64,000 nt of DNA from the NCBI GenBank assembly GCA_030407085.1, contig CM059582.1, positions 5,146,001-5,210,000 of the forward strand, given 5' to 3'. Every line of letters begins with the position of its first letter. The stretch's first letter is position 1. The translations under genes and the position numbers were made by a program. The DNA is from Trichopria drosophilae. Lineage: Eukaryota; Arthropoda; Insecta; Hymenoptera; Diapriidae. The notes under the pieces are model-generated. The model was given only the letters and a program-made list of their open reading frames with translations. It searched no databases and had not been told where the DNA came from. Below are positions 1 through 14,087 of this stretch, in pieces.

Positions 1-1898
1 TGTTCGATCGGGCGCCTCAATTATTAGAGGTCCAGTGAGAGTGTACACTTTTCAGATTATTTTATATATGTTTCTCCTCTCAATAATTAACGAATACTCA
101 TTTTATAAGGAATATAATCGATATTAATTCATGTATACCTTACAAGCTTAGTTTTCTTACAAATATTCAATATTAAGCCTAGTAATATGTATAGGCAATA
201 AAAATGCCATACATTAATCGTCTTTACCAACCTTTAAAACATTAATTAAAACAATGGAATATTACATTTTGTATAGATGAAATAATATGTAACGAAACAA
301 AACTTTATGAAATATGACACCAAGCACGGCTCTGACATGTTCAAATTACTGATTGATACAGGGCGATTAGAAAACAAAACGTTAGAAATGACTACTACAA
401 ATTGTTACAATATATATCCTACTTCTCATTATACTCTCTCAACGTTACAGGTATCGAATAAATACTTAAGGTACGTTGCATCAAACACACGTCATAATTT
501 ATTATTATTTAATTTGAACATTTTAAAACAGGTACCGTGCGAGCTTCAAATAATCTAACTGAAAGTTTTACTGCAAATTCAAGTGATGCATTCTCCACAA
601 AATAATCGATGTTTGACCATTTCAGGAACCAATTTTCCGGAAGGAAGTTTTAATTAGCTCCCCCGCCACGAGGGACCGTCGAGGGAAATACGAGTGTTTG
701 GCAAACTTTGACAAATAGCTGTTAGTTTTCTAGTTTTCCCGAAGCAGTATAGATTAGGATGAAATACATCAGATGTCTTAAATTTTAAAACGACTTATAA
801 ATGAAAGAGTGAATGATTCTGCTTTTAAAAAAGTAACTGCTCCAAAGCCTGAGGGAAAATCAACTGCGAAGAAAGATGATTATTTTTTAAAAGGACTATT
901 TCATGGAAATAAAGTGCTTTCTGGCTTCGTGCTTTCGCAGACAAAAATCTGCTATCTTTGGTCCAGTTTGTACAATTTCGCACGAAATAATGCTCCGTGC
1001 ATACGCTTACGTGTAGTAAGAAGTAGAAATAGCACGTACAACGAAAATGTCATTATAATGCATTCCGCGCTCGGCCTTGTTCCCTCTCAATATTTTTGCT
1101 TGCGCGAAAATTGTGGAGGATTTACTTTTTTATTCACGAGTAAATTTAGATTTATCGCTAACGCGATTTCGTCGTAGGATGGATTCATGCCCGGGTTTCC
1201 CCTCTGGAGTTTGTTTACCGACGGCCCTTCTCTCCGGCAGGTATAGTATTCACCAGCTTTATATCCAGACTATCTCTTTCGGCTCCTTTAATTCAGCTCT
1301 GCAAAACCAGGCGAAGTTTTCGTCCCTACGCGATTACGTCTACTGTGTTAAAAAATTAGTTTCACTTTTACAATCTGTTTACCACCGGCTGTTTTAACGA
1401 TGTTTTTGTACGTCGGCGATGTAATGATGTTACTGGAAAAGTTATGGCGTTGTAGCAGCAGTTGCGTTAACTCAGCACGGGTGCATTTTTCCATATTATC
1501 CTCTCGGCAATTCGAGGATAGCGTTCTAATTGTATGAAGTGAAACGAATGTCTCGCATAGTGGTTTTCTATTTTTTGCGCTTGCTATGAAGTCCCCGAAA
1601 TTATTACCTCATGTTTGTTACCGCTGTGCAATTTCGTACGTTGAATGATCAGGATGAACTTAGAAATCAAGTTATATTTGCCGTATTTTGTTTTCGTTAC
1701 ATTTGGCGCCCAACGATGGACACATGAACTTTTCATCATGATCATTTCACGGTGTTCTTTTTTAATTCTCTTTTCGAGTTGCTCATACAACTGCGCGAGT
1801 ATATTCCAAAACGCTTTGTACCGCCCAGATGGAATTTTGATTGAAATCAGAATTAATCAGTAGAGAATCATGAATGCGAAGGACAATAACATTCCGCT
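1..1898. other. Gene-free AT-rich stretch
   Basis: I see no recognisable gene or repeat boundary. Short open frames at 809-1177 and 1077-1397 overlap in different frames, match no family I know and show no splice or polyadenylation context. They are read as fortuitous. Confidence 0.5.
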
Positions 1899-2184
1899 TT
1901 ATTGCGCAAATGAATTTAATATAGCAAATTTGCCGGATCCAACTCGGGTATTGACACCATTTACCAATGTAATTATAAATCCAAGTAGTATAACGCCAGT
2001 GACGACGCCTTGGGTCATGGGAGTAAAGGCCGCATGAGACGGATGGGGAAGTTCTGGGAAATAATTCCAAATGGGAGCCATTAATTTTACTCATCCGTGC
2101 ACCGCTAGATATAACTCCGCGGGTAATAACGGACGCGAAACGATATGAGAAAAGTTGAAATACCTGCCTAGCACGGCAGAGCAC
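1899..2184 (-). other. Unrecognised short ORF pair, possible small membrane protein or broken gene
   Basis: Two minus-strand frames overlap. One starts at 2184 with an Arg/Phe/Ser-rich stretch (MLCRARQVFQLFSYRF) that looks like a mitochondrial presequence. The other starts at 2081 and encodes 60 residues with one hydrophobic segment (GVVTGVILLGFIITLV) after a Pro/His-rich start, ending at 1899. A presequence in one frame followed by a membrane segment in another frame would fit a small mitochondrial inner-membrane subunit broken by a frameshift. I could not match it to any named subunit. Two chance ORFs are the alternative. Confidence 0.2.
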
Positions 2185-5100
2185 ACTTCCATGCTTCCTG
2201 TGCTAAGTACTGTTGCTGCCCCTTCTTCCATCCGGATGCTTCAAGTGGATGCGCACCACAACTGCTACGGGTATTTATAACTATATTTTACGCCATAACC
2301 AAGTGGGTAACATAGTTAAGGGAGCATCAAAGAAAATTAAATTCACATATTTATGCGGCGTGTTTGTTTCGATCTAAGCATCCATAATTAACCCGTTATG
2401 AAACCAGAAGGCTAATTTCAATTTTTTAAACGTAGCAAAATTCGAAAATTTCAGCATCTTTCTTATAAAGAATGAGAGAATCTATGAGTAATCTAGCTCT
2501 CTTTATGACAATACCTTAGTTAATAAGTAACCTTCAGCGGTACATGTAGAAAAAAGAGTGTGGTACCAACATCTCTGGAATAGTTTGGGTATTCCTGGAT
2601 GATTGTGACATGTGAATACCGATGCTCGACAGATGCTGGATAAGTTTTCAGTGGCATCTCTTCCATGTCATTGTGACAATGTTGGAACCAGGGTCCATTT
2701 AATGAGATATCAAAAACAGCGATAGCATTCCATGGCACTTTTCTGACGTCATAGTCATACTGCACAAAATGAGTCAATTTTGATAGGCCTCATTGTCACA
2801 TCCTTTTGATAACACTATGGTATATTTAGACATCTCGCAGAGGTATCACAATTCTGAGACGTCTATTATCGTTTCGGGCACACTGTGCTAATTTCAAGTA
2901 CTTTTTATAGTCATTTTTACTTGCAAAACGTACCTGATGCTGGGGTACATGGAAAAAAAATGATTGAATTGTTTCTATTTGGACGATATTCATTTTACAG
3001 GTGTGATAATACCAAAAACAGCAAATCATTAACTACATCGGTGAATAGGTTTAATGAGGATTTTTGTGGAACTTTTAATATTCGGAGTACTTAACTACGA
3101 AACTGAAACTTTTATTTACCTATGCTAATATTTGAAAATAAATGGTGAAAAAAATAACGACTGGTAGAAAGGCTTTAAAATAAAACGCGCAATCTGTTCG
3201 GCCGGATAAAAATTTAACTATTTATTCCGACCAAGCGGTGACTATCCGATCACGAGGCAGATCCCCTAAACCGACGACATCCCATACTGCCAAAAACCGA
3301 GTGTCGCTTTTCACTTTGTCTTGTTCGACTTTTCAATTTCTCGAGCATTTAAATTGACTAACAATAAATCAACATATTGTATATCGATATTATAATATTT
3401 GAATTACAAGTAATTTTATCAAGATCGTCACCATTTCGAAGGACCTTCACATAATTTTCCTAACAGGACACCTTCTTTTTAAGAGGTAACCATTCGAGTG
3501 TGCAATGGCGTTGGGAAAACCACTTTTGTGGGGAAAATCCTACGTCGGGTACCGCAGTCGACATAACATCGATTCTGTTCGTATCACTACTAACTAAAAA
3601 ACATATGGTATTGTATTTTTTCAATTACTTCATTGAATAGATATTGAACATTAATTTTTTTAATTATTGGTAAACAAATATATCTTCTGCTACCATAGCC
3701 TCTACTGCTATAACAGAAATTGGTAAAATTATACTACTTAAAAATGTACCTCTTCTAGAAAACCAGATAAATGCATAAAAGTTAGCTTTAGTTAGAAATT
3801 CTGTTTTGTTTATTATATCCATCATTAACAAAGTATATCTTTGAATTCACTATTTTGTTTTATGGGAATATATTCATCACTAAATAAGAAACACAACCTA
3901 CTTTGGCAAAAGTAGGTGCCTTGCTTAGACTGTCAATAAACATTTTTATGTTACTCCAATGACATATTGCCCATTTTTCTGAAGCCTATTTTGAACGATA
4001 TGCCGCACGGTGTATTTTATAATTTGACGTTGTAAGTTTCATATCAATCATAAAATTTTGACTTTAATGATATATTTTTCTAAAAAAATTACTAAAATAA
4101 ATTAAATAATATTGTTCATACACTTTTCTAAAAAATATACTAACAAATGTATTAAATAAAAGAAATAAATTATTTTGCATAAGAAGATTAAGAACAATGT
4201 TCTGATAATTAGGTAAACAGTTTTATCATTAAAAATGATACACACAATTTATTTTTCAATAAAACGTTATGCATATATATCTCTTTTTTACGCATATAGT
4301 TTTAAAAAAATGAAAGGCCTGTCTTTTTCCTACATTTCATAAGTGTACAAATGAAGAAAAATAAAATTAATTAGACAGTTAACAATTCCAAAGAATTCTT
4401 CATATATAAGTTATCAATAATTGGATAAATATACAACGACATATAAGTTACTAGAATAATCAACCAAATTAATTCAAACACAAGATATTTTAATAATTGT
4501 AGCATAAAAGCCGATTTTGAACCTTTACAATAATTGTAACTTCCTTCACTACGAAATACAGTGACTTATGGATGTCTGCATCGAAAACTATATAACAGCT
4601 CTTGGAAAAAACAGCTCTTAAATAATCTTACTTTCTGAATTCTTGAAATAGTAATCTCCAAGAGGTCTTAAATTTTTCTCTTTTCTGGTAAAGCCGTTTT
4701 TAGATCAGTGTTCCAGAGACTAGGTGGTGATCAAATCCCGATTTTAAATTGTATAAGGAGACTAATATGTAATATGAAAGTATAATTGCTTTTAAAATAT
4801 TTAGCAAGCAATATTACAATACACTGTATTCAAAGCCACTGGCGCACAAATCACTATAGATAATGTTCAATAATTGCAATAATTAAGCCAACAAAATAGA
4901 ACCTGTAATTTTCAAAAATAATTTTTAGTTATATTATTTATTTGATGGTGTATATCAAAGTTCAATGTAGAGCTCTTAAATTCGACGCGACAGTCATCCA
5001 AAAAAATCTCTTTCAAAGCCTTCCTGAGCACCATGAAAATAATGTAATATCAAAAATTAGTTTTCCAAAATTAAATTACCAAAAATTTATGTTTCAATTA

Positions 5101-8100
5101 TTAAAATAATTCATCTATTTTTATTATCTTTTATAATTTTATTTAGACCGAAACACGCCAAAACTAATTTTTGTTAGTATTGAAATACCCTAAAATTTGT
5201 AAAGGGGTCGTAAAGATGTCCATCGGGTGTTTGCAAACTATGTTATTCACTTGTTATTAACTTAAAAAGCTGAAGTTTTGTATCTTTTATACGTGTAAAG
5301 AATAATTAAAAACTTAACTTCTAACAACGACTTTGTCAAACTTTTTCACGGAGAAAAAGTGAAGTTTAAATTGTGTGTGAAAAAAGCATTGTTATTACAC
5401 ATTATAATTCGAAACTTCGCACGTGTACACCAAAAAAAGTGCTCATAAAAACATCAGTAATTATTATAACAAATCGCCCTCTTGCAATTGGGTGTCAATA
5501 GGTAATGATGAATTGTTGATTTAAAGTTGTCGTCTTTCTGCAAATACTAAACCAACACTGTAAGATTTTACTGGGACACTTAATTTTATAAATTTCCTGC
5601 TCAATATATAAAAATGGAAGAAAACTCTTAAACTAGCTAATCACGATGTTTGGAATACATATTTTTTTTCGACGACAGAAACTTATTGTTCGATCGCAAA
5701 TCATGCATAAAAAATATTTTTTTTAGATTTGAATTCCGCACCTCGTCGAGAATGGCAAAAGAATTCGCGCAAGGCGATTAATGCGGCCTTTACTAAATAA
5801 AAGATCATAGTCTAGTAGATACTCTAGTACATAGTAATATAGTATCGGGCACCGCAGAGAATATTATACTTATGCGGTCCATAATTATTAAAATTAGTAC
5901 TGTCGCCATTTTTTAATCTTAGTTTTACTCCAGCAATTTTAAAAATTCTATACTGTTAAAAGGAAAGTATCTTTTCTTTTTCCGATGAAAGTAATCTTTA
6001 TAGCTGTCCATGTATTTTTAGGCAAATTAGCTACTTTAATTACTTTATTGTGGTGATAGAGAATATTGGTTTTCTTAATAACCTTACTTAGCAAGTTTCG
6101 TAGTTTTCGAATTTTTTATTTTTTGTACATCCTCGTTTAATTTTTTATTTCTCGTATCAGTGTATCTCCTTTCGAAATAGAGTTTAAAATACCTTTCGTA
6201 ATCCAGTTCTTTTTGCTTGGGAAAACTTCATAGTAGTGAAACTAGTTCAATTAATAGAACCTTGAACACTGAATACTAACTTTCCCGCACATTTTTTCTT
6301 GGTGTCATTTTAATCTTTTTACTTAATTCCCTCCAATTTATTTTCTTGCTTTTTATACGTCAATAGCGTAAAAATATCCCCGCATTGGTAAATAAATACG
6401 CAGTTTTTAGAGACTTATTTTTGTTACTGAAAAAAAAAGAACTATAATGAAACACTTAAAATTTCAAGCAAAATGTAAAAATATTGTCCACCTAAGTCAC
6501 AAAATCTTCTTTCAATCTGATTTTTAAGGAAAAGATTGATTTTTTAATGATTAAACAAATTTCCTTACATTTTGAAAGTTGGAAAATTATCACAATAAGT
6601 TTTTACATTTTACTACTTGTTTAGTTTGTGATCTCATATTTATCAAGGTAACTTTCTAAAACTGTTTGTATTAATGAAAAAATTGATAGTTAGTCTTAAT
6701 AACAAATTGGGTTCTGAAATCCTACACGAGAAAAATGATATAGTCGGAAGTACTAACTATAGATAGTATAATAAGACACAGACCTCATTTTTAGTTAATG
6801 TTACTATCTAAAGTGTTACCTCAATGAATTAGATAATTAAGGCTTCCATTTAAATAGTTATTTATTTAATAGAATTTTAAACCCAACTAAAAATAATAGT
6901 AAATAATAAAAATGACAACAATAGAAACAAAAATTAAACAAATAACAAAATGAAAATTATAATTTAAAAAAATAACATATCAACAATCCTGCAAAGGGTT
7001 AACTTCTGAGCGGGAAGATTTTTCAAATGAAGTTATTTTAACATTTTTTGACAAAAGATAAAAAATAATTTCATCACTAATAATATATAAATACTTTTGA
7101 AGATGTTTTTAGAAGAATGCCACTGATAAATTCTACAGACACGATTTGTTATTAATCCTCTTGCTGTAGGAGTTTCCGGAAAATGACTATCTATTACATT
7201 CGGTACTTACAATTAGTCAATGCACGCTCCACGCCTAGTAGGTTGCAATAATTTCAGTTCAACACAGTCATTGCGAATGAGCCAAATGTATACAGCAGTG
7301 ATCATCACTTCTCAATCGTATAAAGATAGTCATATTACACGTATATCGATTATTTACGTGCGAATAGCCAGTACGCGAACCTTTGGGTAACGAATTGCAA
7401 ATTGGAATTCGAATTTGCGAAATGCATGTTTGAAATATGCGATGCCTTAAAGCAGTGAATTATAACGTAGTATATGTGTTCGTTTTATCTCCCTAACTAG
7501 TAATAACAAAGACATTATTCATAACCGTTTTAATTAAAGACTCAAAAAATAAAAAATTGAATAATCTTGGTTTTATTATTCAACAGAAAAATATAAAGTT
7601 TTGAATTTTAGATCGTAGTAGAAGTAAATGTCCTAAATTTCCATACGATCTAGTTCCTCGACTTGTTTCCGTAATGACCACTAATAATCACGCGCAATCA
7701 GGACTGAATACCAATTTTATCCTCTGTCGTACGTCGGCTGTAATTATATTCCCCACTGCGACGTTGGAGAGTTATTAAATGCTTTGTGCAAGAAGTATTG
7801 TTAAGCGAAAACAAGTGAATTAGACCAATTTAAATTCAGTCGTTTAAAAAATAACATATTTTCCGTTTTCAACATAGCTATTTTTAAATTTTATTGATAT
7901 TCTGTTCATGAATTTTGAGCAATCCAAATTATAGACAAACCTTCATCCGCATTAAGCGCAACATTCTGTCCCTCCATGACATATCGTTTAATTTAATCTT
8001 GTACTGATATATCGCAATTACAGTTACTCCAGCCAGTAATTCCTGTCATCCCACTACTTGCATAAGTGAAGGCCATCAGTGTAGGATTGGAACAGGTAGT

Positions 8101-9030
8101 TTAAGGAAATGGGAATCCATTTCTAACTTATCTGGATGTATTCATGTCTCTCCATAAAAATGGAAAAAAAGATCTTGTATCACCGAATAAACATTGGAAA
8201 AAAGTATTCTAGTAAGGTTTGGAATTGCTAATCACGAATCAGTTATTAGATTTATAAAATTAGATAGTTATTAAAACGAAATATCCAGATTATAATATCG
8301 GTGAAGTTAAGTAAGAGAAAGATTTAAGATTACTAATTGTAAATTACACTTCTGAATAAATGAAACAATTCATAATGATGATTTCAAAATGGAAGATTGA
8401 AAATGACAGCATCATAACCCATACAACACAATTCATCCCAAGATGTCATCAGGAACTCCTAAGGGAGTCCAAATGTCCACTTTCGGTCCTCAGCAGCTGC
8501 CCAGGCTCCTCAGGAAGCTCCTCAGCATCTAAAGATGATTATTGTTGACTAGTTTTCATGAGACCAAATAGAATGTTCTAAAAAAATAATGGATCCATCC
8601 CTGATGAGTAGTGTCACAATTTTCAAGAACTCGTATCATGGTCACTAATCGACAGTAAACTACAACTACAAATGAAAGGAAACAACCTTCAAATACCTAA
8701 TGCTTAATTCTGTCCATATCGCAAACGAATAGATAATATATATTTCATTTCGTCTTCATGTAATTTGACTTGCTCCAACCAATCACGAGCACGCATTTTT
8801 TTGACATGGATTGCTCATCATTCGGATTCTCAATCCTGTTACCACTGCCCTCAGTCTCAAGAGACCTGGAAGACGCCTATTACATAACAAGAATTGATTA
8901 ATTCAAATAACTTTTTTTAAAGACAAATAGCGTAAGTTCAAATGGCTAAGATCTTCCTTCAGAGTACGTTTACAAATTATATTGTATATTTTACACCTTC
9001 GAAGGTAAGTACTTGAAATTGAACAAGGTT
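2185..9030. other. Long AT-rich gene desert
   Basis: No coding region is recognised. The DNA is dominated by A/T runs. A stretch near 5,630-5,730 resembles the arm of the foldback element at 27.8-28.2 kb (see that entry). Short open frames at 2520-2777 and 2826-3094 have no recognisable content. Confidence 0.5.
5630..5730. repeat. Partial copy related to the 27.8 kb foldback arm
   Basis: The stretch contains TAATCACGATGTTT, a T-run, then GACAGAAACTTATTGTTCGATC. The left arm of the foldback at 27,803-28,213 has the same order: AATCACGATGTTT, a T-run, then GACAGAAACTCATCTGTTCGATC. No matching inverted arm is seen nearby, so this is a decayed or solo fragment. It was aligned by eye only. Confidence 0.4.
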
Positions 9031-9420
9031 ATTAGTTTCAAGACCATCGACGAAAAGGAAAGTCTACCACGGCAAAGACACGGAAACGTCTGGTAAGTGG
9101 CGGTTTTCCACTCGCAAGTGAATTGCCACTTAACGATCGGTCAATTTGCGTAATGAAGTAGCAAGGATCGTTTGCCGAGAACCAATTACATAGGAGAGCT
9201 TTCGGACAGTGCGACCTAACGGAGTTCCGGAAGTACGGAGCTTGAAGTTCAGAAGGAGCCGTCCGCGACGTTGATGTAATTGCGTCACTTGACGCTGGAA
9301 TTGAACGGGAACCTATCGGACGGGTCACCGATAGTTCGTCAAGTGGTCGGACATCGTTAAGTTTCGGTCAATGGTCGAGAAGGAAGAACCGAAAAGAATG
9401 AAAAAATCCTTCAGATGATT
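9030..9420. other. GC-richer island with open frames, identity unknown
   Basis: This block is clearly richer in G+C and CpG than its AT-rich surroundings and is open for 96 codons on the minus strand (9038-9328). A plus-strand frame is also nearly open, with two or three stops. I recognise no family in any frame. It could be an old inserted gene fragment or a conserved non-coding element. Confidence 0.3.
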
Positions 9421-10139
9421 ACTTCATTTCGGAGTAGAAATCATTTTGACAACAAAATTGTTATTGCTAATGAAGAAATACGGTTATGAGAAACTTCAAT
9501 TTTCTCAACTTCTAACCTCAAATGTTTGACAGACGGAAATGCTGATGACACAGAAACTGTCCAAGTGTGGAGTAATATTGAGACCATGGGATGAAGACCA
9601 GTGATCTCTGGTGATAGTAGAACTGCTTCGTGTGTATCAAAATGTTAGCGGAATGATCACAGATGAAAATTAAGTTTCTTACGTCAGCTGGATTTAGAAA
9701 GAGTGTGGCATCAACAGACTTTTAGCAAAAATACTGAGAGAGTTCAGTTTCCTCCGATCAATTAGATCAGAAATTTGAGTACCTGCTCCTACTCTACACT
9801 ATCGAAACTATCATCACATATTTTGAGGCAAATTACACAGGATTTCATTTCTTCCATAACAAACCACTTATATTTCACCGTTCAAATGGAAAGGAGAACC
9901 GCCGCTATGCGTTCATGGGCCTCAAGAAAGGTACCATAACAAATCAGTCAGTGTCCATGAATTAAACACATGTTTCGAAATAATAATTTCATTCACTCTA
10001 CAAATAGTAAATGAAAAGCTGGTTGACCCCAAGGATATCTTTGCAAATTTAGTCATTTTCCTTTAGCTTTGCCATATAAAAGAAAATCAGATTTTAATGA
10101 AGTTGATAAATCGAAGTTATTGTCGACATTCGGTTGGTC

Positions 10140-11040
10140 ATTAAATTATATTGAGCAATAATTGTTGAACTCACAATGGCAGGATACCGCCGCGCGTAAT
10201 CACGTCCGAATTTCATTGTTTACGAAGCACAGTCGTAGAGTGCGAGCATTAATTAATGTGTCGAGGGCATATACACATGATTAGCATTATTAATGCCCGA
10301 TATTCCGAATGGAGGGTAGGCAATAAACGATCGGTCGCCTCGTAATTCGTGCCGGATTCCAGGATTGGCGCGGACTTTATTGGCGGATGCGCTGCCGCGA
10401 AATCTGCAGCCCGAATTAGTAAATTACGGCGAACGAAGCAAAGAATTAGATATGCTGAGGATTGCGGTCGTAACTACAATTGGTATTACGAAAACCGCCG
10501 TCTATTACCGGAAAGCTTTTGTATTCATTGATTTGTCAATACCCGATGAATCCATTATTACAATCCCGTGGATTTAAAATAAGCTGGCGATGCATTATGG
10601 CAGAAATTTTTGAGGATAATGAGTTGGATTCAAAAAGTTTGCTGACCTTTTTTCTTAGAGTGTAAGATTTCATTACAATAACTCGATTCTTAAACAAATT
10701 GTCCCACCGCAACATCAAGCGTACACATAACGAAATCTTTTTCGTCCGCAAAGCTACACCAAGGCTCTTGGTATCGTTATACTCCTCTTATCTCCGACGC
10801 TTTCCATTCTTTTCACCTGGCATGTTGTTCCATTTATTACGTAGACACCCGCAAATACACATTCACATACGTGAACTCGCACCGGTGTTGTCTCATGAGA
10901 AATAAAAGCTCGGAGGGTGCCACGTTGAATGCGCCAAGCGGTAGCCATCTTCAAAGCACGTCTCTTCCGCGTTGTCTTTTCGCCGGGGGAGAAAAAAAAG
11001 CAAGGAGCGATCTCTAACGAGGCAACGGATTACGCCAGGC
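10140..11040. other. GC-richer, CpG-containing island, candidate regulatory DNA
   Basis: Base composition changes from AT-rich to mixed. The block contains homeodomain-like ATTA/TAAT clusters around 10,245-10,300 and a CpG-rich part at 10,320-10,420. Short ORFs occur in nearly every frame (60-71 codons), which is what a stop-poor non-coding island gives. No splice-bounded exon is recognised. Confidence 0.3.
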
Positions 11041-11333
11041 TGAACCTCTTACACAAAGCTCCTGTATTAATGATCCAACACGACAAAATTATGAACTAAT
11101 ATTTTATATTTATTAAATCGTCAAAGCTCATAGTTAGGGAGTCGGTCGTTATTATATAAAGCACACCGACTACGTTGGTCGAAGCTCAAAATGTATTTAG
11201 ATAGTTCAAAAAATATATATGAAACTTCAATGGTCTCTATTGTTATTAATCCATTCAATCTGATACTATTGGTAAATGTGATTCTCAATTAACTGTCATT
11301 GTTTATGCAAGTGTTAAAAATACAAGCACTTAA

Positions 11334-14083
11334 CACTTTAACGCCAAATTATGTAAAATTTGCACTCGGAATTCAACGTGATGGCACCGATGGCACAAAA
11401 TTCAAGGTGACCATATTCTACTATTTTTAGGGTCGTTCTTTGAAAAATGCCATTACTACTTTGATTTTCATTACTAATACACCATATTTTGTCCAATCGC
11501 AATTTTCACTAGGATAATGCTTTTCAGGCATTTTATAACCTATCTGATTGTTACCGATCTCAATTTTTACATGGAACCGGAACGACATAAATTGTTCGAA
11601 ATCGCAAAATTTACATCATTTTTAGATTTCGGCAATCTGTACATAGTTAAATGATATAAAATAGGGTATTAAATGTTAAGAGTTACATATTTTGACTTGT
11701 AACTATAGACATTAGTTTCAAATAGAAAGGCACCACGCCAACACTAATTTCTGTTTTAAACACATGTTTTTAATCGAACTAATTGCTCATTGGTAGCAAT
11801 TTGTTAGGCATACACGGTTGTCCTGGAGTAAAAAGAAGTTTTATGAAATTTTCCGGTTTTTACTTTTAATATAATCTTTTTAGATTCATGGCATATCGTT
11901 TCGGCTATTTCCTAGTGTCAAAATGTATTTTAAATGAAATCCGACCTGTCCATTTTCATGAAAACCAATAAAAAAATGTTTGAACACTACTGATTTTTGT
12001 CTATTTTATCCAGTAAAATTTTGAAGTAATTAAAACTATTAATGTCATTGATATTAGGATTCATAAAAATCAGACCTATTAATGTTCGCTTATGCAGAAA
12101 AAGGTCTATTTCACAGAAAAGAAAGAATTTAAGGCGGATTTTCGAGTCGTTTTTCTTCTCGACCATTGACTACAGTTTCAGTAGCAAATGCAATATATTT
12201 TTTTCAAAATGAATTAAGATTCAATCGAAATCTCTGCTGCTGTCAGCGTCGATCATACTTGCCTTTTTCATTCATAGAATCATTGTAGTTAGCTTCAGTG
12301 ATTTGTTTTGATAACTATGTTGTCATTAGAGAAATCAATTTTCCTTTGCAGTATTTAACTAGCAAATTGTTTTTTCTGTGATTTCGGAAGCAGATACTTT
12401 CTGCGTGTTTTAAGATACTGACGAATATGGTAGGTAATGTACAGGCTGAGTCCCTTAAAATAATTAAACAATTAATCCTTGTGTTTTCTCTTCTGAATAT
12501 AAATATGGGTATAATGTCATTAACGATTAAGCAAATTGAAGAAAACATCAAAACATGTCTGCGTGCTTTGAATTTATTTTAAAAAATAATAACATGTCGG
12601 AAAAACCCTTATAAAAACAAAATATAGAGATCGGAATTCTCCAGAAAAAAGATTTTGCACATTTTCTTGCCACAAACTTGACAACACAACTTTCGTCTTG
12701 TCCAGCTTCATTATTATTATAATCTTTAAGCCACACAAATTCTTCCTCGTTTATAATTAGCAGATACTACTTTTCAATGGAGAAATTTTAAATAAATCTA
12801 TTTTTTCGTTCTGAATAAATAATTGCTATGCAGCACAGACCAAAAGTTTCTTTGGAAAAGAAATTAATTTTTTTTTATTTAATTTTTATCTCGAAATCTA
12901 TTGATGTTAGAAAAAAATGTTTCCTACAAAAGTTATGTAGAGAACATTGAAATTTAATAATATGTGTTAAAAAGATTAATCCTAATTAATTAACCTAATT
13001 ATGTTTTTAATTAATGTATTTAAAAATTAAATTTTTAATAATTTTTTTGTACCCGAAGTACATGTTTTTTTAAATATTTTTAAATTAAAGCTCTAAACGT
13101 TCTTTAAAAACTGAAATTTTCAGATGTTGATATAAAAATTAATGAAAAAAAATGACCAAAAAATTTAATTAAAAATATCTTGCAAAATAATTGAAATTTC
13201 GGAAAATCCGCATATGAACTTCAAGTACACCCGAAAGACATCAAAATGCCCAATTATGAATAAAATCTGAGACTCAAAGTCTGCCCTCTGTATGGAATGC
13301 CCCTATATTAAAAATTCTTTTCTACACCATCGAGTGGCTTTTGAACTTTAAGTTATACAGTTTTTTTAATCATGAAATGGTTTTTTGTGTTCATTTTTGG
13401 TTTTATTTTTAAATTAGCGAATTTTATTACGGACATTAGTAGACCTCTAAAAGTCCCAATTATGGTGTCAAAAATGAATTTGGTGTCAAGTAGGTATATT
13501 TTGGAAAGCAAACATTCGATATGGCAGACAAAAAAATGGCGATAATATTGATATAAAACGCAATGGATTTTTCAAAACCTTGGTAAAAAAGCGTTTTTGG
13601 CGTGGCTGATACCGAATCTGAAGCCAATTTTTAAAATAAAAAGTGGCCGTTCGAATATGACGAACAAAAATGTTTAAAGTCAACCAATTTAACAAAACCA
13701 TTCAATACTAGTATCATAAAATACTAGTATCAAGAAATACACTGTTATGGCCATATTGGGTCCGGCATTTTTAATTTTTACTTTCCAAAATACGTCTATT
13801 TGATAACAATTTCATTTTGTACACGATATTTTTTGCTTTTAAGGGTATGCAAATGCCATTTCTTATAATAAAATTCGTGAAATTAAAAATAAAGCCAAAA
13901 ATGTCATGTTTAAAAAAAACGTGTGTAACATGAAAAATTGAAAAAGTTTGACGTGCAACATTGGAAAGAATGGATCTTGGCCAATAAGAAATTACTATTG
14001 ACTGATTTTTTTCTTGTAGCTGAAATGCTTAAATATAGTGACGAACTTTATGAAAAAATGTTGTACATTTGAGCATTAAAGTG
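11334..14083. mobile_element. Candidate piggyBac-like element, TTAA-flanked, 2.75 kb
   Basis: The left end reads CACTTTAACGCCAAAT immediately after TTAA (11330-11333). The right end, read on the other strand, is CACTTTAATGCTCAAAT immediately after TTAA (14084-14087). A TTAA target duplication plus short imperfect inverted termini is the hallmark of piggyBac-superfamily elements. The interior is AT-rich; open frames at 12315-12551 and 12548-12736 (minus) do not show a recognisable DDD transposase, so this would be a decayed or non-autonomous copy. Two chance TTAAs near a fortuitous short repeat are the alternative. Confidence 0.45.
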
Positions 14084-14087
14084 TTAA

